Assembly (NCBI GenBank): GCA_946414395.1
Contig: CAMKOE010000022.1
Span: 1 to 40,500 of the forward strand
Origin: an uncultured Porphyromonadaceae bacterium
GTDB taxonomy: Bacteria > Bacteroidota > Bacteroidia > Bacteroidales > Muribaculaceae
Reading direction: 5' to 3'
Length of the DNA: 40,500 nucleotides
This document shows positions 8,359 through 18,800 of the stretch, piece after piece. The translations under genes were made by a program, and so were the position numbers. Under the pieces are notes generated by a model that did not search any database, was not told the DNA's origin, and saw nothing but the letters and a program-made list of their open reading frames with translations. How positions within the stretch are numbered: position 1 is the stretch's first letter; the number at the start of each line of letters is the position of its first letter.

Positions 8359-9155
8359 TTCTTGGCTCCGTACTGCTTTTTCACCTCGGGCAGCCACTTC
8401 TGGATGTCAGCGATGCGAGTGGCGTGGCTCGGGTGCGAACTCATGAACTCGGGAGGTTCCTGACTCGAGGTGGCGGCCATCTTCTGCCAGAAGGTCACAG
8501 CCACGTCGGGGTTGTAGCCAGCAATGGTCATCAGCACCAGACCCATCTTGTCGGCCTCGCTCTCGTGCTTGCGTGAGAACGGCTGCATCACACCATACTG
8601 GGCACCCAGGCCATAGACCTGCTGAGCAATCTGCTGGGTGGCAGCGCTCTTGCCGCTGGTGAAGATACCGATTGCACTGGCGCCATACTGTGCCAGCACC
8701 TGCTGGCTCATGCGCTCGTTGCTGTGCTTGGCCACGGCGTGAGCCACCTCATGGCCAATGACCACGGCCAGTTCGTCATCGCTGCTCACGAGGTTCATGA
8801 TACCCTCATAGACCACGATCTTGCCACCAGGCATGCACCATGCATTGACGTCGTCACTCTTGACCAGGTTGAACTCCCAGGCGAAATTCTGCAGTTCGCT
8901 TTCCAATCCCGCAGCACGCAGATAGGCCTCGGTTGCCTGAGCGATTCTCTGGCCCACGCGCGTCACCTGGGCGCTCTGGGTCTTCTGGGTCGAGATGGTC
9001 GCCGTCTGCATGAAACTGGTGTACTGCTGGAGGCTTGCCTGCAGCACTTCACTATCACTGACCAGGTTTAACTGCTTGCGGCCCGTGATGGGAACCGATC
9101 CACAACTGGTGAGCAACATTGCTGCTACAGCCAGCATTGCGATAATCTTTTTCAT
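8355..9155 (-). CDS. M48-family metallopeptidase lipoprotein
   Basis: A signal sequence ends in a lipobox (LLTSC, Cys18), so the protein should be anchored in a membrane on the periplasmic side. The zinc-binding motif HEVAH is at residues 135-139 and the third ligand, Glu200, is in SRKHESEADKMG. This matches the small LoiP/YggG-like M48 group (266 residues) thought to degrade misfolded envelope proteins. It is 33 bases after mrp and overlaps DUF3256. Confidence 0.92.
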   Translation of the reverse strand: MKKIIAMLAVAAMLLTSCGSVPITGRKQLNLVSDSEVLQASLQQYTSFMQTATISTQKTQSAQVTRVGQRIAQATEAYLRAAGLESELQNFAWEFNLVKSDDVNAWCMPGGKIVVYEGIMNLVSSDDELAVVIGHEVAHAVAKHSNERMSQQVLAQYGASAIGIFTSGKSAATQQIAQQVYGLGAQYGVMQPFSRKHESEADKMGLVLMTIAGYNPDVAVTFWQKMAATSSQEPPEFMSSHPSHATRIADIQKWLPEVKKQYGAKK

Positions 9156-9188
9156 AATCGATTAAATTTTGGTTGATATAAAGAGGAA

Positions 9189-10292
9189 TTAATGAGTTTG
9201 CACAACTTCGGTGGGGGGCAGGGTCTCGTTACGACGGTCGATGGCCTCGACAACGCGAGTGGCGAGTTTCTTGAAGGCATTGCCGCTCACGTCGCTCATG
9301 CGCACGACGGGCTGGCCGTCATCACTGCCCTTGCAGATGCCTGCCACCAGGGGAATCTGGCCCAGCAGTTCCACGCCCAGGGTCTCGGCCAACTGCTTGC
9401 CGCCGTCACGACCGAAGATGTAGTATTGCTCATCGGGATGAGCGGCAGGCGTAAACCATGACATATTCTCGACGATTCCCAGCACGGGCACATTGACATG
9501 CTCTCCCATAAACATGGAGATACCCTTGCGGGCATCAGCCAGGGCCACCTGCTGCGGTGTAGTGACCACAATGGCGCCCGTAATGGCCAGGGTCTGGACG
9601 AGGGTCAAGTGGATGTCGCTGGTGCCAGGGGGCAGGTCGATGACAAAGTAGTCCAGTTCGCCCCAGTCGGCCTCGTTGATGAGTTGGCGCAGGGCGTTGC
9701 TGGCCATAGCGCCACGCCACAGGATAGCCTTCTCCTTGTCCACCAGGAATCCCAGCGAGAGCATCTTCACGCCATACTTCTCCAGGGGGATGATCAGGTT
9801 CTTGCCGTCCACCTCGTGCATGTAGAGTTGCTCATCCTCGGCGCCAAACATCTTGGGCATCGAGGGGCCGAAGATGTCGGCATCGAGCAGACCCACGCGG
9901 TAGCCTTGCAATGCCAGTGCCACAGCCAGGTTGCAGGCGATCGTGGACTTGCCCACACCGCCCTTGCCCGAACTGACGGCAATGATATTCTTCACGCCGG
10001 GCAGCGGCTTCTCTATCTTGCGCACAGGGTTGTCCTGGGCGGTCTTGATGCCGATGTTGCCCTTGATATCCACCTCACTGCCCACATGGGCGAGGATGGC
10101 GGCCTCGGCAGCCTTGACAATGCTCTTGATAAAGGGATCGGTCGGCTTCTCAAAGGTCAACGAAAAACTGACGCGATTCCCGTCAATGCGGATGTCGTCA
10201 TTCACCATGCCCATCTCCACGATGTCTTTTCCTGTACCGGGATAGCGCACCGTGCGCAGGGCGTCAAGTATCAGATTCGGATAAATAGTCAT
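9189..10292 (-). CDS. mrp: Mrp/ApbC-family iron-sulfur carrier P-loop ATPase
   Basis: Residues 1-90 form a MIP18-like (DUF59) domain. Residues 100-340 form a MinD/Mrp ATPase with the deviant Walker A GKGGVGKST (109-117), a DADIFGPSMP switch motif and DLPPGTSD. Mrp proteins hold and transfer Fe-S clusters in the cytoplasm. The C-terminal CxxC that binds a bridging cluster in proteobacterial Mrp is absent here: the matching ENMSWFTPAAHPDEQYYIFG region has no cysteine. I believe this is common in Bacteroidota homologues. The gap to trmB contains a short-period repeat. Confidence 0.92.
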   Translation of the reverse strand: MTIYPNLILDALRTVRYPGTGKDIVEMGMVNDDIRIDGNRVSFSLTFEKPTDPFIKSIVKAAEAAILAHVGSEVDIKGNIGIKTAQDNPVRKIEKPLPGVKNIIAVSSGKGGVGKSTIACNLAVALALQGYRVGLLDADIFGPSMPKMFGAEDEQLYMHEVDGKNLIIPLEKYGVKMLSLGFLVDKEKAILWRGAMASNALRQLINEADWGELDYFVIDLPPGTSDIHLTLVQTLAITGAIVVTTPQQVALADARKGISMFMGEHVNVPVLGIVENMSWFTPAAHPDEQYYIFGRDGGKQLAETLGVELLGQIPLVAGICKGSDDGQPVVRMSDVSGNAFKKLATRVVEAIDRRNETLPPTEVVQTH

Positions 10293-10296
10293 TATA

Positions 10297-10337
10297 TTTA
10301 GTTTTTAGTTGTAAGTTGTAAGTTTTAAGTTTTTTTA
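10297..10337. repeat. Degenerate 7-base tandem repeat between trmB and mrp
   Basis: On the minus strand this reads as imperfect AAAACTT/ACAACTT units in tandem. It is the same unit found at 33187-33218 in another intergenic gap. Confidence 0.6.
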
Positions 10338-10354
10338 GCGGCGCGCCATTACTG

Positions 10355-11113
10355 TTAATTGTTATCTGGCATCTGGATGTAGCCGCGGTTGTAACTGCGG
10401 TAGGTGTCGGGCTCGATGTCGATGTCCGGCTCAATGAGTTCCACGCCATGAGGCAGAGCGAAACGGATGTACTTGATGGTCAAGCCGCGTTGCAGCCATT
10501 GCATCTCATAGTGCGTCTTGATGTCCAGGATGTCATTGGCCAGGCCGCTGGCATACAGGTCATCGGTGTCGGCCTCGACGGGGAGATGGTTCTCCTCGAC
10601 AAGGGCGTGGGTGTAGGTGTACAGGAAGGGGCTGTCGGTCTTCAAGTGAACAAGCCCGCCATCTCGCAGGATGTGACGGTAATTGCCCAGGAAACGGGTC
10701 GAGGTGAGCCGCTTGTTGACCTTTTTCATCTGCGGGTCGGGGAAGGTGATCCAGATCTCGGACACTTCATCGGGGGCGAACATGCGATCAATCAGTTCGA
10801 TGCTCGTGCGCAGGAAGGCGACATTAGTCAGGCCCATTTCGGTGGCCTGCTTGGCCCCGGTCCACATGCGCGCGCCCTTGATGTCCACACCGATGTAGTT
10901 CTTGCCCGGGAAGCGCCTGGCCAGTCCCACAGCATATTCCCCCTTGCCGCAACCCAGTTCCAGCACAATGGGGTTATCATTCTTGAAGTATTGCTCATTC
11001 CACTTGCCACGCATGGGGCAACCGCCCTCCTGCTGCACGACGGCAAAGGGGAACTGGAACACACACTGCATGCGCTCCATGTCGGCAAACTTCTTGAGTT
11101 TGTTCTTTCCCAT
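10355..11113 (-). CDS. trmB: tRNA (guanine-N7-)-methyltransferase
   Basis: This is a Rossmann-fold methyltransferase of 252 residues. The SAM-binding motif ELGCGKGEY is at 52-60, [11 protein letters not shown] at 74-84, and the TrmB signature [11 protein letters not shown] begins at 121. It makes m7G46 in the variable loop of tRNAs. It lies 27 bases after the LRR/dockerin gene on the same strand and heads the housekeeping run. A weak TAATTTTA box in the gap could be its promoter, but it lacks the final G. Confidence 0.94.
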   Translation of the reverse strand: MGKNKLKKFADMERMQCVFQFPFAVVQQEGGCPMRGKWNEQYFKNDNPIVLELGCGKGEYAVGLARRFPGKNYIGVDIKGARMWTGAKQATEMGLTNVAFLRTSIELIDRMFAPDEVSEIWITFPDPQMKKVNKRLTSTRFLGNYRHILRDGGLVHLKTDSPFLYTYTHALVEENHLPVEADTDDLYASGLANDILDIKTHYEMQWLQRGLTIKYIRFALPHGVELIEPDIDIEPDTYRSYNRGYIQMPDNN

Positions 11114-11140
11114 TACAGTATAATAATGTTCTCAATAAAA

Positions 11141-13114
11141 TTATCTAACGGCAATCTTGTAACTCTTGCCATTGATCGAAACAACATAGAAGCCGCTTTC
11201 CATCTCAAACCTGTTCACGCCGGCGACAAGTTGCAGGCTGGTAACGGCACCGTTGATGGCGGCGAGATGGGCCACACCATCGTTGAGCGCTTCGATACAC
11301 AGCACGCGGCCCTCGAGCCAAACCCTGTTGGCCATCGCGTTCAGGTCCTCGACACCACTCGTGTTGTTGACACGGGCCACATAGTCGGCCGCATGCCATC
11401 CCACATTATCGTTGTCGGCGAGCACAACGTTGCTCAGCACAATCTGACTCTCGCTGGACAATGCGGCATCGGCACGCACGGTGATGGTCATCACGGCCTT
11501 GCCGTCCTCGTCAAAGTAGCGGTTATTCATCGAATAAACCACCGTGCGTAGGGTCTGGTTGTCGTCCATGTTGCTGGTTTCCTTCACATGCTGGCCGCGT
11601 ACGGCGCTGCCCACTATTGTCAAACCCTGAGGCAGGGTGATGTCGCACTGCAACGCGCTGTAGTCGCCCGCATGGTCGAGCACGATGTTCAGCGTGCGCT
11701 CCTCACCCGGCTTGATCGACAAGTCGTCGAGGCGCAGCATGTTATCGGTATCGGGCGTGTGAGCAGGCGAGTGTGCGCCGCCTCCCATGATGATGGCCAG
11801 CACCGCATTGATGTCGGCAATGTTGATTTCGCCATTGCCATCGACATCGGCACGCTGCATGACATCGTCGCCAAAGACATATCCCTGGATGATGAATACC
11901 AGCATGTTGATATCGGCGATATTCACCTCGCCGTCACCGTTCACGTCACCCTTGACCCACGATGCCTCATAGAGGAACAACTTCCACTGTTCGGCGGCCT
12001 TGTAATCGTCGAGCGCTGCGGCAGGCACCTCCAGCAGCACCTTGCCCTGGTTGACGCCGGCCCAGACCTCCTCGCCCAACCCGGGCACTTCAACGGCATT
12101 GCTCGTCAAGCCTGTCAAGCCCGTCATTCCAGCCATGGAGCGTGTGCCCAGCCAGGTCACGGTTTCAGGCAGTTCCACGACCGACAAGCGCGATACGTTA
12201 TAGAGCGCGTAGTCACCCAAACGGATAACACCGGTCAAGTCAACGGGTACATTCAGTCCGGTTCCTGCCAGCAGGTAATCATTGAGGGTGGTGACCTTGC
12301 CACCCAGGGCAATCTCATTGAGCCCGGCGTCATAGAGGAACGCGCCATCACCCACCAGGGTGACACTCGACGGCAATTTCACCGCTGCGACGGGCGTCTT
12401 GACCATGGCCCAGTCGCCAATCTCGGCCAGGCTGGTACTGGACGTCAAGTCCACGTTATTCAGGCCTGTTCCGGCAAGCGCACGCTCTCCGATGCTCTTC
12501 ACACGCTTGCCGAGTGCGATTGTCTTCAACGAGGGGCAATCCAGCAGCGCCGTGGCATCCAGGCGGGCCAGTCGGCTCGATGGCGCAACCTCAAAGCGGG
12601 TCAACGCCGTGCAGCGCATGAAGGCGCCACATCCCACCGTCGTCACGCTGGCAGGCAACGTTATCGACGTCAATGCGGAGCAACCCGCAAAGGCAAAGTC
12701 GGCGATGCTGTCTAGCGTCGCGGGCAGGCTCACGCTCGTCAACCGGTCGCAACTGGCCAGGGCAGCCTTGCCGATAGACCTGGCCCCGGCAGGCAGTTTA
12801 ATGCTGGTCAACTTCATGGCGCTGAAGGCGGCAAGTGGCACTTCATCGGCCTTGAACTCATTGGTCCAGTAGTGGAAGCCTGTCGTCTTGCAAGCCAGGA
12901 TTGTAACGCCCTCGATGTCGAGCGACGTGAGTTTGCGCAGGTTATCTCCAATAAAGTAAAAATCGTTGGCGTCCATCGTGCCGGTCACCTTCAGGGACGT
13001 GATGCCAGTGTCCGTCACTTGACTAGACAGGTTGCCGGCTGTGGTCACGACGTCGAGCGCCTGAACCTGGCAGGCCAGCCACGACAATATGGTCAATACT
13101 AGTATTCTGTTCAT
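11141..13114 (-). CDS. Secreted BspA-type LRR protein with dockerin and cohesin-like domains
   Basis: A signal peptide (1-19) is followed by LRR_5/BspA-type repeats at about 60-385, built on units such as LTSVSLPATLDSIADFAFAGC. A two-repeat dockerin follows at 389-444 (GDVNGDGEVNIADIN and DVDGNGEINIADIN, the paired calcium-binding loops). A cohesin-like beta-sandwich is at about 460-575 (KPGEERTLNIVLDHAG, ALQCDITLPQGL, VLSNVVLAD). The last 50 residues end GFYVVSINGKSYKIAVR, like a type IX sorting tail. The protein is probably exported and surface-attached. It is a paralogue of the next gene upstream. What it binds is unknown. Confidence 0.85.
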   Translation of the reverse strand: MNRILVLTILSWLACQVQALDVVTTAGNLSSQVTDTGITSLKVTGTMDANDFYFIGDNLRKLTSLDIEGVTILACKTTGFHYWTNEFKADEVPLAAFSAMKLTSIKLPAGARSIGKAALASCDRLTSVSLPATLDSIADFAFAGCSALTSITLPASVTTVGCGAFMRCTALTRFEVAPSSRLARLDATALLDCPSLKTIALGKRVKSIGERALAGTGLNNVDLTSSTSLAEIGDWAMVKTPVAAVKLPSSVTLVGDGAFLYDAGLNEIALGGKVTTLNDYLLAGTGLNVPVDLTGVIRLGDYALYNVSRLSVVELPETVTWLGTRSMAGMTGLTGLTSNAVEVPGLGEEVWAGVNQGKVLLEVPAAALDDYKAAEQWKLFLYEASWVKGDVNGDGEVNIADINMLVFIIQGYVFGDDVMQRADVDGNGEINIADINAVLAIIMGGGAHSPAHTPDTDNMLRLDDLSIKPGEERTLNIVLDHAGDYSALQCDITLPQGLTIVGSAVRGQHVKETSNMDDNQTLRTVVYSMNNRYFDEDGKAVMTITVRADAALSSESQIVLSNVVLADNDNVGWHAADYVARVNNTSGVEDLNAMANRVWLEGRVLCIEALNDGVAHLAAINGAVTSLQLVAGVNRFEMESGFYVVSINGKSYKIAVR

Positions 13115-13146
13115 CGTTTTCTCAATAATATATCGTGTTAAACATG

Positions 13147-13154
13147 CAAATATA
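13147..13154 (-). promoter_or_regulatory. -7 promoter element of the 657-residue LRR gene
   Basis: TATATTTG on the minus strand fits TAnnTTTG, about 33 bases before the ATG. The -33 box is not clear. Confidence 0.6.
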
Positions 13155-13255
13155 GTCCATTTTCATGAAACCATCACATCATTTAACAAAAATTCCACCT
13201 CCTGTCATTCACAAGGCCCCATGAAAGGCGCCATCAGTCCTTATACACGATGCAA

Positions 13256-13286
13256 CAGCGCCACCAGCCCGCAGGCGGTGGCGCTG
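13256..13286 (-). terminator. Hairpin after the 702-residue LRR gene, probable terminator
   Basis: A 10-base perfect GC-rich stem (13256-13265 with 13277-13286) lies 28 bases past the stop codon of the upstream gene. There is no T-run after it on the minus strand, so it may stop transcription weakly or instead protect the mRNA end. Confidence 0.45.
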
Positions 13287-13313
13287 ACACACGGTATGAA
13301 TTTGTTTTTTACT

Positions 13314-15422
13314 TTATTTCATCACCTTGACGGTGGTCATCGTGCCATCGGTATAGGTAGTGACAACGATGTTCATGCCGTCAAACGGAGTCTCGCTCTC
13401 CTGGCCAGCCACATTGATGTAGCGCACGCTGGCGATTTCGCGGTCGGCATTGAGTTGCTCGACTGCCGTGGCGTCATTGAACTTGCCGACGGCGTCGCCC
13501 GAGAGGAAGATCTCGTGCTGACGGCTGACGAGCATCACGCCAGTGATCACCAGTTCGGCATCATCGCCCTGGAAGTCCTTACCGGCGGTAACAGTCAGGC
13601 GCATCACGTTGCCCTCATTGCCGGTATAGGGGGTCATCGACATCGACACACCTATCATCGTGTAGATGTTCTCCTGAGCCTCATGCTGGCGCATGTAGTA
13701 AGTGTAATCACTGCCACGGTCAATGCCCTCGACGGCATCAAGGGTCAAGCCCTCGGGCAGCACGATATCACCTTGCAGCGCGACGTAGGCTCGCTCGTCG
13801 TTATTCAGGGCCACGTCGATTGTGCGGGTCTGGCCGGCACGCAGTCCGGTAGCGGGGATAACCAGAGCATCGCCAGTGGTGGCAAATCGGCCTTTCTCGG
13901 TGGCGCTGGTGCGCAGTGTCATGTTGGAAGCCCTGCCAGACAACAGGTAGTCGATGAGTGCCGTCACGTCACTGATGTTGATAACACCGTCACCATTCAT
14001 GTCGGCGGCACGCTCGTTGATTTCAGTACCAGCGCTCAGCAGGTGGTCGATAAGCATCGTCACATCACTGATGTTGACTATGCCGTCACCGTTCACGTCA
14101 CCCAACACGAAGTCATCGGCCTCAAAGAAGAAGTACATCCACTGGTCGGCAGCCTTGTAGAGTTCCGTGCTCTCGTCACTGGGAGTAATCAGCGGGATGG
14201 AGGGCTGATCCACACCAGCCCACACGCCCTGGCCCAGTTCGGGAACATCGGCGGCAGCGGTCTTCAGGGCCTTCATGCCTGTCATACCTGCCATGGCCGA
14301 GTCGCCCAGGAAGACAATCGTCTCGGGCAGGCGCATGGTGTCAATCTCGTTGCACACGTTGTAGAAAGCGTAGTCACCGATGGTGGCAACGCCCTTCTTG
14401 AGCATGTTGCCGGGGTTGAGGTTCTCGTCGCCGGCAAAGGCATAATCGCTGATGGCACCGATGGTCATGTAACGGCCGGGGGCTTGCCTCATGGTGGGAG
14501 TCATGCTGTCACGGCCGTTGGGCCTGTTGGCATGGGCCATATTGGGCAGCGTCACGGTCTCGAGCAGGCGGTTGTGGGCCAGCACGCCCTCGCCCATGCG
14601 GGTCATGCCGTCAGCGAGTTTCAGGGTCGTGAGGCGGGTCTGTGCAAAAGCCCAGTCACCCAGGGCCACGGTACCCAACGAGTTGATATCGATGCTCTCC
14701 AGGCCAGAGTTGATGAAGGCCTCACCATCGATCATGGCGATGCGGCAAGCGGGGTCAAACTCGACAGTCTTCAAGGCCGCGCAGCCGTTGAAGGCACCCT
14801 CGCCGATGCTGTTCACACGGGGTCCCACCTTCACGTCACTCAGGTTGATATCGCCCAGGAAGGCAAACTCGCCAATGTAATTGCAGTTGATGTCGGCGCT
14901 GGTCATATCCTCACAGCGCGAGAACACGCCCTTGCCCATGTCCACGATGCTCGAGGGCAGCGTCACACTGGTCAGGGCAGTACCCGAGAAGGCATAGTCG
15001 CCAATCAGCGTCACCGACTCCGGGATGGTGATGCTGCGCAACTGGTAGCAGCCCGCAAACGCGGCATAGCCGATAGCCTCCAGACCCTGGGGCAACACGA
15101 CCGAGGTGAGTTTCTTGCCGAAGAAGGCCGTGCGAGGAATCGCATTGCCGGCATAGTTGGTCACCGTGCCATAGAGCACCCGGTTCTGGTTGTAGGGGGC
15201 AATCGTCACTTGACTCAGGTCGAGTGTTGTCAACTCATCCAGGTCGTTGGTAATGAACAGGAAGTCACGGGCATCCATCGTACCCGTCACGACAAGCGAA
15301 CTGATATTCACGTTGTCACCCACGGCTTGAGCCAGTTGGCCCGCTGTGTTGTTGACATTCAAGGCCATGGCGCTGGCGGTGGCAAGTACCGATACCAGTA
15401 ACGTTAAAAACAATTTGCGCAT
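13314..15422 (-). CDS. Secreted BspA-type LRR protein with dockerin and cohesin-like domains (second paralogue)
   Basis: The architecture matches the 657-residue neighbour. It has a signal peptide (1-20), LRR_5 units at about 60-430 (for example ESVTLIGDYAFSGTALTSVT) and a dockerin at 440-496 with two loops (GDVNGDGIVNISDVT and DMNGDGVINISDVT). A cohesin-like domain is at about 520-632. The C-terminal tail at 664-702 contains VRYINVAGQESETPFDGMN and a TYTDG turn. The tail closely resembles that of the giant protein upstream, suggesting both use the same sorting route. Tandem duplication with later divergence explains the pair. The ligand is unknown. Confidence 0.85.
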   Translation of the reverse strand: MRKLFLTLLVSVLATASAMALNVNNTAGQLAQAVGDNVNISSLVVTGTMDARDFLFITNDLDELTTLDLSQVTIAPYNQNRVLYGTVTNYAGNAIPRTAFFGKKLTSVVLPQGLEAIGYAAFAGCYQLRSITIPESVTLIGDYAFSGTALTSVTLPSSIVDMGKGVFSRCEDMTSADINCNYIGEFAFLGDINLSDVKVGPRVNSIGEGAFNGCAALKTVEFDPACRIAMIDGEAFINSGLESIDINSLGTVALGDWAFAQTRLTTLKLADGMTRMGEGVLAHNRLLETVTLPNMAHANRPNGRDSMTPTMRQAPGRYMTIGAISDYAFAGDENLNPGNMLKKGVATIGDYAFYNVCNEIDTMRLPETIVFLGDSAMAGMTGMKALKTAAADVPELGQGVWAGVDQPSIPLITPSDESTELYKAADQWMYFFFEADDFVLGDVNGDGIVNISDVTMLIDHLLSAGTEINERAADMNGDGVINISDVTALIDYLLSGRASNMTLRTSATEKGRFATTGDALVIPATGLRAGQTRTIDVALNNDERAYVALQGDIVLPEGLTLDAVEGIDRGSDYTYYMRQHEAQENIYTMIGVSMSMTPYTGNEGNVMRLTVTAGKDFQGDDAELVITGVMLVSRQHEIFLSGDAVGKFNDATAVEQLNADREIASVRYINVAGQESETPFDGMNIVVTTYTDGTMTTVKVMK

Positions 15423-15467
15423 TTTGTATTTCTTAATTTTAGTAGTTATTTCCTGATTTTAAACCTG

Positions 15468-15497
15468 CAAATTTACTCATTTTTTGTTTGGCACAAA
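15468..15497 (-). promoter_or_regulatory. Promoter of the 702-residue LRR gene
   Basis: On the minus strand TAAATTTG (plus 15468-15475) is the -7 box and TTTG (plus 15494-15497) lies 18 bases upstream. The start codon is about 45 bases downstream. The rest of the 15498-15800 gap holds nothing I can identify. Confidence 0.7.
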
Positions 15498-15802
15498 GAC
15501 ATTTAACTATTTTTTTGAGATTTACTGCGTTTCGAGATTCTTCACCCAAAACGCACGATCACAAATCCACGCCAGGGTGCAAAACCACTAAGTGTTTAAT
15601 ATTAAGCATTTTATCACTTGACCTCAAACAGGAATCGCAGGGGCCCACGCGTCGGCATCAAGAAATAAATGAATACTAGGAAAATGCAATGCAAACACCC
15701 TGATAAATAGCGGCTTGTGACCTGGCGCGAATTGAGGGTCACCGAACAGATTCTGTGATCTCGCGCCCGCTGCCCGTCATTAACCATGATGCGGACAAGA
15801 GA

Positions 15803-15836
15803 GAGGGCGCCGCCCTTGCTGCAGAGCGGCGCCCTC
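15803..15836 (-). terminator. Hairpin after the giant secreted protein gene, probable terminator
   Basis: GAGGGCGCCGC (15803-15813) and GCGGCGCCCTC (15826-15836) form an 11-base perfect stem with a 12-base loop, 44 bases past the stop. Only a weak pyrimidine run (TCTCTTGT) follows on the minus strand. Confidence 0.5.
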
Positions 15837-15879
15837 GGGTTATCAAGGGGTCAAATGCTGATTACTCGCGGGGCGGCAG

Positions 15880-18800
15880 TCAACGCAGCACCTTGGCGGT
15901 GGTGACGCTGCCGTCGCTGTAGCGGGTCACAACGATGTTGATGCCCTCCATGGGACGGTCACTCTCGACGCCCATGACGCTGTAGTAGCGCACGCTCTCG
16001 ACAGTGCGGGCGGCTGCGGTGGTGGCAGCAACTTCCTCTATCGAGGTGGGATTGGGCTCGGCATTGGACATCAGGTCAAGGGGATATACCCTCATGCTGT
16101 TGCTGAAGCCCGTTTCCTTGATTGCGGGCCCTACGGCATTGAGCCTGGTGCCTGTCGTGGCCTTGCGGTGACCATAATTGTAGTTGTCACGCATCACGGC
16201 AACGTGGAACAGATAGACCGCTCCTCGCTCCAGGCCGCTCGCGGGACCGAACATCACCTCGTCGCCGCCGCTGTCGGCCCTGCGGTTGTAGGTCCAGTCC
16301 ACATTGAACGCGCCCGTCAGGTCATAGCCGTTGACGCTAACGCCCTGGGGCTCAAAGATGGTGAAGTAGCCAGCATCGTGCCAAACGGCAAACACCTGGG
16401 CAATCTCACCGACCTTCGGGTTCATGAAGAAGAAGCACGTGTCGCCCACAACGGGATCGGCACCCTCGCCCACGTGGGCTCCGCTGTAGGGGCCCCAGTT
16501 GAGGTTGGGCTCATAGAAGTTGATGCTCACGTAGTGGTTGAGACGATAGGCGTCGGCCATGTCAACGGGATCCTGGTTGTAGCCGATGTAGCCGTCCATC
16601 TTGCCCGCACGCGTGGGGGCCTGAGCCAACTCGATGCGGTAATTCAGGTCATCGACGTAGTAGCCGATTACCGAATTGTTGGCAAATTCATAGCCCACAT
16701 ACTCGCTGGCGTCCTCGCCGGTGCCCGTGAAGTCGAGCATCACCCAGTTGCTCTGGTCCCACTCGTCGGTCTGGAACGCGCGGGTGGTCGATTTCAACTT
16801 GGCCATCTTCACGTAGTCCTGCTGCTCGCCCTCACGAATCTGGGTGGCGTCGATCGACAGGTAGCCCTGGTCCTTGGCCCACAGGATGTTCTTGGCAGCC
16901 CACACGCCGACCAACTTGTCGCTCACGGTCACCTGGACGTCGGTCGAGGGGGCCATGTCACGCTCGATGACATGCAGCGGCGTCACGTGGGCGCCATAGA
17001 GGAACACGTCGTCGTTGAGTGTGCCCTGGGCATAGGTCGAGAACACGCGGCCGCCGGCATAGTAGCGCATGTAGCGCTTCGTGCCCTCATAGGTAAACGT
17101 AATCGTGGCGGGATAACTCTTGTCCACGTCGGCGCTGCCTGCGGTGACGGTCACTCCTGCCACATCATATCCGCTGGCATCGTGAACCGCGCTGGTCACC
17201 AGGTTGGCATGGTCGTTGGTCTCGACGGTGAGGTAACCGCCGTTGCCCGTCAGGCTCCTGAAGTAGTAGCGGCCCTCCGAAACCTTCTCCAGTACAAACT
17301 GGGCCAACTCGTCGTTGCCATAGACGACGTTCTTGTCCTCTTCCTTGAACAGGACGGCCGTCGAGGCGCGGTTGCTGGCATTCTGGGTGTTGCTCAGGCC
17401 CATGTTGGCAGCCTTGTTGACGATGACATAGATGTCACCTTCCACGGGATCGCTCTTCAACAGGGTGTACTCGATGCCGTTGGAACGGGCAAAGGTGTAG
17501 GTCTCGGTCACGGGCTGGCTCCACAGCGTGTCGCCCTCACCGATCACCTTGTAACTGATAGCGGTGATAGTGGTCGTCTGGGTGATGTCCATCTGGGCAT
17601 GACTGCCAGCCGGGATCACGTCGGGACTGGTGACGCCGTTGATGGTGTAAACCGTCACGGCACCGCTGCCGGCCTGGTTGTTGTCGGTCACGGTCACGTG
17701 CAGCGACTCGTTGCCGGTCTTCACCTCAATGACCTGGGTGGGCTGGTCGATCGACGGTGCGTTTACACCCACGATGGTGTAGGTCGAATCGACGGTCACC
17801 GAGTGGATATAGTCATTGTAGTTGGTGCCATCGGACTTGAGCGACGGGATCTCGGCATAGGTCGAGAGGGTCGTTGTCGAGTTCACGAGAATGACCTGGC
17901 CGGGCGTGTACTCGGCCCACTCTTCCATGTCACTGGTCTTGTAGTAGATGACGGGGGTCTGAGCGCCAGCGGGGGCCCATTCCACATCGGCAACGCTGAT
18001 GGTCACCTCCTGGGCCGTGGCATACTCGCCACCCACCTGCGAAATCACAGGCTTGTAGATCCACAGGAAGTCAATGGGGCACAACTGGAAGGGATAAGCG
18101 TCGGGGTTGTAGTAATCCACGATGCCATACACGTCAAAGGTTGCGCCATTCTCTTCCTTCTCGCCGAAGAATGTCTGGTCATAATTGCCCAGGCTATGGG
18201 TCAGGCCGCTCCAGCGGTAGAACTTGTCATAATAGGTGGTTGTGCCCTGCAAATCCACAATGCTGCCCTTGTACTTGCCGTCGTCATCAACCGTATTGAC
18301 GTCCACACTGGTATTGCGCAGGTGCACATAGTGGCCCCACTTGTTGTCACCGGTTGCCGTGCCCTCGGTGATCACGTCGGTAGTGGTGGTCTCGGGAATA
18401 ATCTCGCTCCAACCGAGGCGGTTTGACGGCCATGACTTGATGGCAGAATGATCAGATGAACCCATCTGGTTATGGAAGTTGTTCTCCCACACGTTGACAA
18501 GACCGCGAACCTGGGTGCCGTCGATCCAGTCACCCCTTTCAAATATCTTGCGCGTATAGGTCGTATTGTTCTTGCCAAAGTAAACACAACCATAATCACT
18601 GTTGTCACGAATGTAGCAGAACTCAGCAGTCCTGCCATTGTTCTGATAGGTGGACATGTGAACCACCTGAATGGGGTTCATGAAACCGATGGTGGCTGAT
18701 GTCTTGCCCAAGGCATTGAATTCGGCAATGTTGGCCACATAGGTCACACCGCTCACGCCCTCAAACTCATCTTTGCTCTTGATGGTATAGGTGGCCTCGC

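Noticed and set aside
13089-15401. Long plus-strand open frame of 770 codons
   Set aside because: It is the antisense of the LRR/dockerin gene; His/Gly/Val-rich translation with no domains, caused by GC-rich codon use in the real gene.
16168-18426. Long plus-strand open frame of 752 codons
   Set aside because: It is antisense to the giant secreted protein and has the same compositional artefact.
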